Shown here: positions 43,068 to 46,278 of the stretch, in pieces
Layout of the letters: every line of letters begins with the position of its first letter
How positions within the stretch are numbered: position 1 is the stretch's first letter
Source: an uncultured Pseudomonadota bacterium
GTDB lineage: Bacteria > Myxococcota_A > Bradymonadia > Bradymonadales > Bradymonadaceae
Direction of reading: 5' to 3'
Length of the DNA stretch: 46,278 bases
NCBI GenBank assembly: GCA_950059285.1
Contig: CATLTV010000017.1
Location: 1 to 46,278, forward strand
Notes under the pieces: generated by a model
The model's database searches: none
Seen by the model: only the letters and a program-made list of their open reading frames with translations
Told to the model about the DNA's origin: nothing
Translations under genes and position numbers: made by a program

Positions 43068-43121
43068 CCATCAACACACAGGGGCTGAACCTTTTGAGGT
43101 TCAGCCCCTGTGTGTTGATGG
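43068..43121. repeat. 25-bp perfect inverted repeat with 4-base loop, not next to a gene end
   Basis: 43068-43092 is the exact reverse complement of 43097-43121; the loop is TTTG. The core is CAGGGGCTGAACC. It lies 105 bases upstream of the minus-strand gene start and about 500 bases upstream of the plus-strand gene, so neither neighbour ends here. No T-run follows on either strand. Confidence 0.9.
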
Positions 43122-43383
43122 GTGTGATGTATGTAGGAGGATCGGTAGTAGGTTTCATCACACCGCATGTTGTACATACTGATGTGATGGTATCTGGAAT
43201 TCGATGACAAAAATTTCACCCCTTGTGGTGTGTCATGAGCGTGACACATCATTGTATAAAATTTTTTATTCAGAGTGGAACTTTTGGGTTCAATGCTTGT
43301 CTATACAGGGTGTGCGCAGCATGGAAATGATGAAAAAATCGTCTGATAAATGCATGTTGTGCCATGAACAGCTAGCTAAACGC

Positions 43384-43412
43384 TTGACGAGCACCCAGTG
43401 GATAAGTATCTT
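43384..43412 (+). promoter_or_regulatory. Candidate promoter for the AgmX/PglI-type gene
   Basis: TTGACG (43384-43389, 5 of 6) and TATCTT (43407-43412, 4 of 6) are separated by exactly 17 bases. The 5' leader would be about 200 bases. This is based on the match only. Confidence 0.35.
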
Positions 43413-43617
43413 GCGTTGTCCAATTGATGATTTGACAAAAAATTCACACATCAAGACGACTTCAAGAGAATAGTAAATGCTCTTCCACAAGGAACACCTC
43501 GTCGATACAAGTAGTCACCATAAATTAAGGTAGTTCCACGTATTTCATCACCTCATTGTGAGCTTTTTATTCATAATCAGGGTCAATACGAAAAGGGAAG
43601 TTAAAGGGAGCAAAAAC

Positions 43618-44994
43618 GTGAGTATAAATCAAAGTTTACGAATAGCGCTGGTATGGAACGGCACTGTAGTTCAAGAGCGCACCTTCACCGCCATGAGTGA
43701 TCCTATCGTCACGCTTGGTGAAAAAGAAACAAATATGTTTATTGCTCCGGCACCTGGTTTGCCCGAGTCCTTCAACATGTTTGAGCGCCTTAAAGATGGC
43801 ACCTACGTCGTCCGCTACACCGATAAAGTCAATGGTAGCATGGAGATTCGCGATGAGGACTTCGAGCTTGATGAGCTTGAAGGTAAAGCCTCCAAGGTTG
43901 ACTCTGCTTCTACAGAAAAAGGTTCTGCGAACGTCTATCAGGTTGAGCTTGCAAGCGGCGACTGGGGTATCATTCACCTCAGCGACACAAACCAGGTCTT
44001 CTTCCAACTCTTTGACAACGTCCCCGTGGCTCCTCGTCGTAGCCTGCTTGCTGCCGTCACAGGTCTGTCCGCAGTGCTCGCTGGATTCATCGCCCTCAGC
44101 GGTGTTGCACACGGTGCGTTCCTCCTTGCTGCATTCCTCTCCTATGATCCCCAGGCCGAGCTTAACCCTCTGCTTGCTGAGGACCGCTTCGTGGAATTCC
44201 TTGTGGATGATCTCAACGATCCTCTCGAGGAAGAAGAAGAGATGGACGAGCCCGAAGAAGACACCACAGGTAAGAAAGCTGGTGGTGAAGAAGGTAAGTT
44301 CGGCGCAGAAGACTCCGAAATTCCTGAGTCCAAAATTCCCAAGGTCGACGGTGAGATGGTCGACGAGGTTGATGTCAAGCAGCTTGGTGTGAACAAGGCT
44401 CTTGGTTCAAAACTCCTCGGCGCTGGTCCTCTCAAGAGCATCTTCGGTAACCAGGAAGGCTTCGACGCCAAAATAAACATCGGCATGAGCGGTGAAGGCG
44501 GAGAACTTGTCGTGGGTCGTGGTGCTGGCGGTATGGGTATGCGCGGTACTGGTAGCGGCGGTGGCGGCGAAGGCTTCGGTCGTGTCGGTGGCCTCGGTAA
44601 AGTCGACACTGGTGGCGGTAAAGGTGCCAGCGGTAAGATCGGCAAAGGTAAGAAGAAGAAGGTCAAGGTCAAGATGGCCAAAGGCGCTCCTAAAATCGGT
44701 GACTTCTGCGACAAGAACAACATCCGTCGCGTCGTCGGTGCAAAGAGCAACGCCATCAAGTACTGCTTCGAGAAAGAACTTCAGGCTAACCCCAAGCTCT
44801 CTGGTAAGATTATCGCTCAGTGGAAAGTCGGCCTCGATGGTTCTGTGATGGACTCCTCCGTCGCTTCCTCCACCATGGGTAACTCCAAGGTCGAAGGCTG
44901 CATCACCCGCGTGGTCAAGCGTATGCGCTTCCAGCCACCAAACGGCGGTATCTGCATCATTAACTACCCATTCATCTTCAGTGGTCTTGAGTAA
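43618..44994 (+). CDS. AgmX/PglI C-terminal domain protein, TonB-like periplasm-spanning
   Basis: 458 residues from GTG 43618. An N-terminal domain of about 130 residues looks like a small beta-rich signalling fold (GTVVQERTF, PIVTLGEKETN). One or two membrane segments follow (LLAAVTGLSAVLAGFIALSG). A long linker comes next: acidic first, then Gly-rich (GGMGMRGTGSGGGGEGFG), then Lys-rich (GKGKKKKVKVKM). The last ~95 residues match the AgmX/PglI domain: IKYCFEKEL, LSGKIIAQWKVGLDGSV, VEGCITRVVKRMRFQPP. Such proteins occur in myxobacterial motility or TonB-like energy transfer. AAGGGAG precedes the GTG by seven bases. A 25-bp terminator follows. Confidence 0.85.
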   Translation: MSINQSLRIALVWNGTVVQERTFTAMSDPIVTLGEKETNMFIAPAPGLPESFNMFERLKDGTYVVRYTDKVNGSMEIRDEDFELDELEGKASKVDSASTEKGSANVYQVELASGDWGIIHLSDTNQVFFQLFDNVPVAPRRSLLAAVTGLSAVLAGFIALSGVAHGAFLLAAFLSYDPQAELNPLLAEDRFVEFLVDDLNDPLEEEEEMDEPEEDTTGKKAGGEEGKFGAEDSEIPESKIPKVDGEMVDEVDVKQLGVNKALGSKLLGAGPLKSIFGNQEGFDAKINIGMSGEGGELVVGRGAGGMGMRGTGSGGGGEGFGRVGGLGKVDTGGGKGASGKIGKGKKKKVKVKMAKGAPKIGDFCDKNNIRRVVGAKSNAIKYCFEKELQANPKLSGKIIAQWKVGLDGSVMDSSVASSTMGNSKVEGCITRVVKRMRFQPPNGGICIINYPFIFSGLE

Positions 44995-45011
44995 GCTTGA
45001 GTCCTTGATAT

Positions 45012-45061
45012 GAAAAAGAGAAGGGGCGCGCTGGCTAGCCAGCGCGCCCCTTCTCTTTTTC
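45012..45061 (+). terminator. Terminator with 25-bp perfect arms and no spacer
   Basis: 45012-45036 is the exact reverse complement of 45037-45061. The GC core (GGGGCGCGCTGGCTAGCCAGC) is flanked by A5 on the left and T5 on the right, so it works in both directions. It lies 17 bases after the stop of the AgmX/PglI-type gene. Confidence 0.92.
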
Positions 45062-45067
45062 TGCTGC

Positions 45068-45113
45068 AAAGAAGGATGCGGCCATTGCCAAAGCAATGGC
45101 CGCATCCTTCTTT
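45068..45113 (-). terminator. Second terminator, 21-bp perfect arms, for the GNAT gene
   Basis: 45068-45088 is the exact reverse complement of 45093-45113; the loop is CAAA. The core is GATGCGGCCATTGC, and the ends are AAAGAAG/CTTCTTT. It lies eight bases after the stop of the minus-strand gene and only six bases from the neighbouring terminator, which has a different sequence. Each converging gene thus has its own hairpin. Confidence 0.9.
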
Positions 45114-45121
45114 CTTGCTAA

Positions 45122-45811
45122 CTAAAACTCAAAGACAACCTTGTCATTATCTTCAGGACCTTTTGTGGGTTCGTTTCTAGTGCGTTGAACTTGCTTTGTT
45201 TTTTGTGGTGTGTGCTGTGCTTTGCTAGCTGTAGGGTACGGTGTCAGCGCGGCCTGAGAGAGCGTCTTTGCCAGGATTAATTTGTGCTCTCCTGGTCTGA
45301 AGTAATCACGCAACCTCGCCTCTTCAATAAAGCCGCACTTGTTGTAAAACCCCACCGCGCCCTGATACTTCTCAAGGCTTGATGTCGAGAGGTACAGTTT
45401 CCTTGCGCGCATAAAAAGCAACCTCTCCTCCACGTGGCGCATTAACACCTTGCCATATCCTCGCCCGCGAAAAAATGGGTTCACATACGTCCACCCCAGC
45501 CAGTAAATACCTTGCGCTTCATCGTCATCAATAAAGTACCCCGAGACTGCCACCACGCGCTGTTCCTGTGGATCTTCAAGGACAAAGTGCTGGGTCACAT
45601 CCTCGGGCATTGAGAATCGCTCTGGAGCAAAGGCATGTCGGGCGCTCTGATAATCGTCGGAGTCATGGAGCCTGATAATGCGTAAGACCTCGTCGAGATC
45701 AGACCGTCTCATGGGTCGAACATGGGGGAGATCTGATGACGATGAGTTTTGAGGATCAAGGAGCTGCTTTGCTGCATCCTGAATCTTGCGTCCAAATTGA
45801 TCAAAGTCCAT
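45122..45811 (-). CDS. GNAT family N-acetyltransferase
   Basis: A 229-residue protein. Residues about 30-180 form a GNAT domain: RPMRRSDLDEVLRII, the acetyl-CoA loop VNPFFRGRGYGKVLMRHVEE (R-G-x-G-x-G type) and LYLSTSSLEKYQGAVGFYNKCGFIEEARLRDYF. An N-terminal amphipathic helix (FGRKIQDAAKQLL) and a basic, polar C-terminal tail of about 45 residues are extra. The acceptor substrate is unknown. AGGAAC precedes ATG 45811. It is divergent from grxC. Confidence 0.92.
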   Translation of the reverse strand: MDFDQFGRKIQDAAKQLLDPQNSSSSDLPHVRPMRRSDLDEVLRIIRLHDSDDYQSARHAFAPERFSMPEDVTQHFVLEDPQEQRVVAVSGYFIDDDEAQGIYWLGWTYVNPFFRGRGYGKVLMRHVEERLLFMRARKLYLSTSSLEKYQGAVGFYNKCGFIEEARLRDYFRPGEHKLILAKTLSQAALTPYPTASKAQHTPQKTKQVQRTRNEPTKGPEDNDKVVFEF

Positions 45812-45933
45812 GGTGTGTTCCTGAGAGAGGGTGAGGATAAATGGTTAACCTTGCATCTGGCCTCGTTGTGATCATATTACGAGCCGAGGACTTAATGCTT
45901 CAATCCATTTAACCATTATAGATTACGCTTGCG

Positions 45934-45949
45934 CAGGTAACTTTACCTG
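45934..45949. other. 7-bp dyad upstream of grxC
   Basis: CAGGTAA-CT-TTACCTG lies 30 bases before the grxC start and close to the likely promoter region (AACCATTATAGATTACG). It could be an operator or a small leader hairpin. Confidence 0.4.
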
Positions 45950-45978
45950 TAGTTCTGAACATTATTAAGGAGTAAGTC

Positions 45979-46233
45979 ATGGCTGAGGTCAAAATCTATC
46001 GAACAAAATACTGCCCATACTGTGATATGGCCGAGCGGTTGTTCTCATCTCTTGGTGTGACGGTCCAGAAGATCGATGTCACCAATGATCCTGATGAGCG
46101 CGCGCGCCTGGTCAAAGAAACAGGACAGAGGACCGTGCCTCAAATCTTTATCGATGGCCAATCCATCGGTGGCTTTAGTGATGCCAACGCATTGCATATG
46201 CGTGGAGAGCTGGCCAAGATGCTTGGCCAGTGA
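45979..46233 (+). CDS. grxC: Glutaredoxin 3
   Basis: An 84-residue thioredoxin-fold redox protein. The active site is CPYC at residues 12-15 (TKYCPYCDMAERLF), the cis-proline is in RTVPQIFIDG, and the glutathione-binding loop IGGFSDANAL is present. It reduces disulfides with glutathione. AAGGAG lies six bases before ATG 45979. The last codons (ELAKMLGQ) form a 9-bp perfect inverted repeat with an ATG loop (46210-46230), immediately before the stop. The next start may overlap the stop (TGATG). Confidence 0.96.
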   Translation: MAEVKIYRTKYCPYCDMAERLFSSLGVTVQKIDVTNDPDERARLVKETGQRTVPQIFIDGQSIGGFSDANALHMRGELAKMLGQ

Positions 46234-46278
46234 TGAGGACTCCATGGGAGATGCACAAAGGGGCGTGCCGTTGCGGAA
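46233..46278 (+). CDS. Possible start of the next gene, cut by the window edge
   Basis: An ATG overlapping the grxC stop (TGATG) opens a frame MRTPWEMHKGACRCG that runs off the window. The HKGACRCG end resembles the N-terminus of GFA (CENP-V type) zinc proteins, where the motif is H-x-G-x-C-x-C-G; this fits the glutathione context, but 15 residues are too few to be sure. Another ATG at 46244 in a different frame (MGDAQRGVPLR) cannot be excluded. Confidence 0.35.
   Translation, partial: MRTPWEMHKGACRCG

Larger units (their letters stand above)
42964..43617. other. 654-base divergent region with a long orphan hairpin
   Basis: This gap is AT-richer than its surroundings. From left to right: AAAGGAGG at 42977-42983 with nearby ATG codons (a 9-codon frame at 42989-43018 and a 65-codon Cys-rich frame from 42985); the 25-bp hairpin at 43068-43121; a dyad TGTGTCA/TGACACA (43229-43248) next to TATAAA (43255-43260); and a candidate promoter TTGACG-17-TATCTT (43384-43412) about 200 bases before the next gene. 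A 50-codon frame at 43321 (MEMMKKSSDKCMLCHEQ) has no ribosome site. None of these short frames is called as a gene. Confidence 0.45.

Noticed and set aside
43068-43121. The palindromes as copies of one REP or Rickettsia-type palindromic element family
   Set aside because: Arm sequences at 30913, 31511, 37881, 41777, 43068, 45012 and 45068 are unrelated to each other; only the architecture is shared.
43321-43473. A 50-codon frame with CMLCH, which could suggest a tiny heme or zinc protein
   Set aside because: No signal peptide for heme c attachment, no ribosome site, single motif only; likely chance.
1-46278. Insertion sequences, prophage, CRISPR array, tRNA or rRNA genes
   Set aside because: No transposase, integrase, spaced direct repeats or cloverleaf-like sequence was seen; the long inverted repeats have no shared sequence and no transposase between them.

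Overview
The window looks like chromosomal DNA of moderate GC from a Gram-negative aerobe of the old deltaproteobacterial/myxobacterial group. Three things suggest this: (i) a complete alternative complex III (ActABCDEF) joined to an aa3-type oxidase operon; (ii) the gene order tilS-ftsH-folP-cdaA-ybbR-glmM, an order I associate with deltaproteobacteria; (iii) an AgmX/PglI-type C-terminal domain protein and many lipoproteins. The lineage (for example Bradymonadia-like) is inference. I see no insertion sequence, tRNA, rRNA or CRISPR array.

Layout. 117-1021 (+): two overlapping paralogous lipoproteins. 19325-1039 (-): one long respiratory operon running actA, actB, actC, actD, actE, actF, a tri-heme cytochrome c with an ExbD-like tail, coxB (with two fused cytochrome c domains), coxA, coxC, coxD, ctaB, ctaG, a 45-residue membrane protein and surf1. 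Its logic is quinol -> ACIII -> cytochrome c domains -> CuA -> heme a/a3, with heme and copper insertion factors at the end. 21044-19791 (-): an MFS exporter. 21493-24752 (+): a CNNM/CorC-type protein, LolA, a cysteine-cluster protein and a small membrane protein, converging on a second cysteine-cluster protein (25152-24739, -). 25376-26431 (+): an unknown membrane-anchored protein. 29314-26444 (-): trkA-trkH potassium uptake. 29735-30886 (+): a GspE/MshE N-terminal-domain protein. 42963-30958 (-): a housekeeping operon with a protease-like pseudoenzyme, tilS, ftsH, folP, cdaA, ybbR, glmM, nnr and a composite lipoprotein/beta-barrel. 43618-44994 (+): the AgmX/PglI-type protein. 45811-45122 (-): a GNAT acetyltransferase. 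45979-46233 (+): grxC, then the first codons of a cut-off gene.

The most unusual signal is not a gene. The window carries many long, perfect inverted repeats with almost no loop. Some sit at gene ends as terminators (30 bp arms at 30913-30974; 25 and 21 bp arms at 45012-45113). A series sits in nearly every non-overlapping junction of the respiratory operon. Several lie inside conserved protein-coding sequence: a 48-bp perfect palindrome in folP, 26-bp arms in tilS, 24-bp arms in the lipoprotein/barrel ORF, and shorter ones in ftsH, grxC and surf1. I propose that this lineage perfects quasi-palindromes, for example by template-switch repair, and tolerates the products. I could not compute genome-wide statistics. 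Other points worth checking are the cytochrome c/ExbD-like fusion, a ~70-residue insertion in the CuA domain of CoxB, the A2-type YSHPAVY motif of CoxA, a ~115-residue acidic extension on ActD, and a lipoprotein that seems fused in frame to a second secreted beta-barrel protein.
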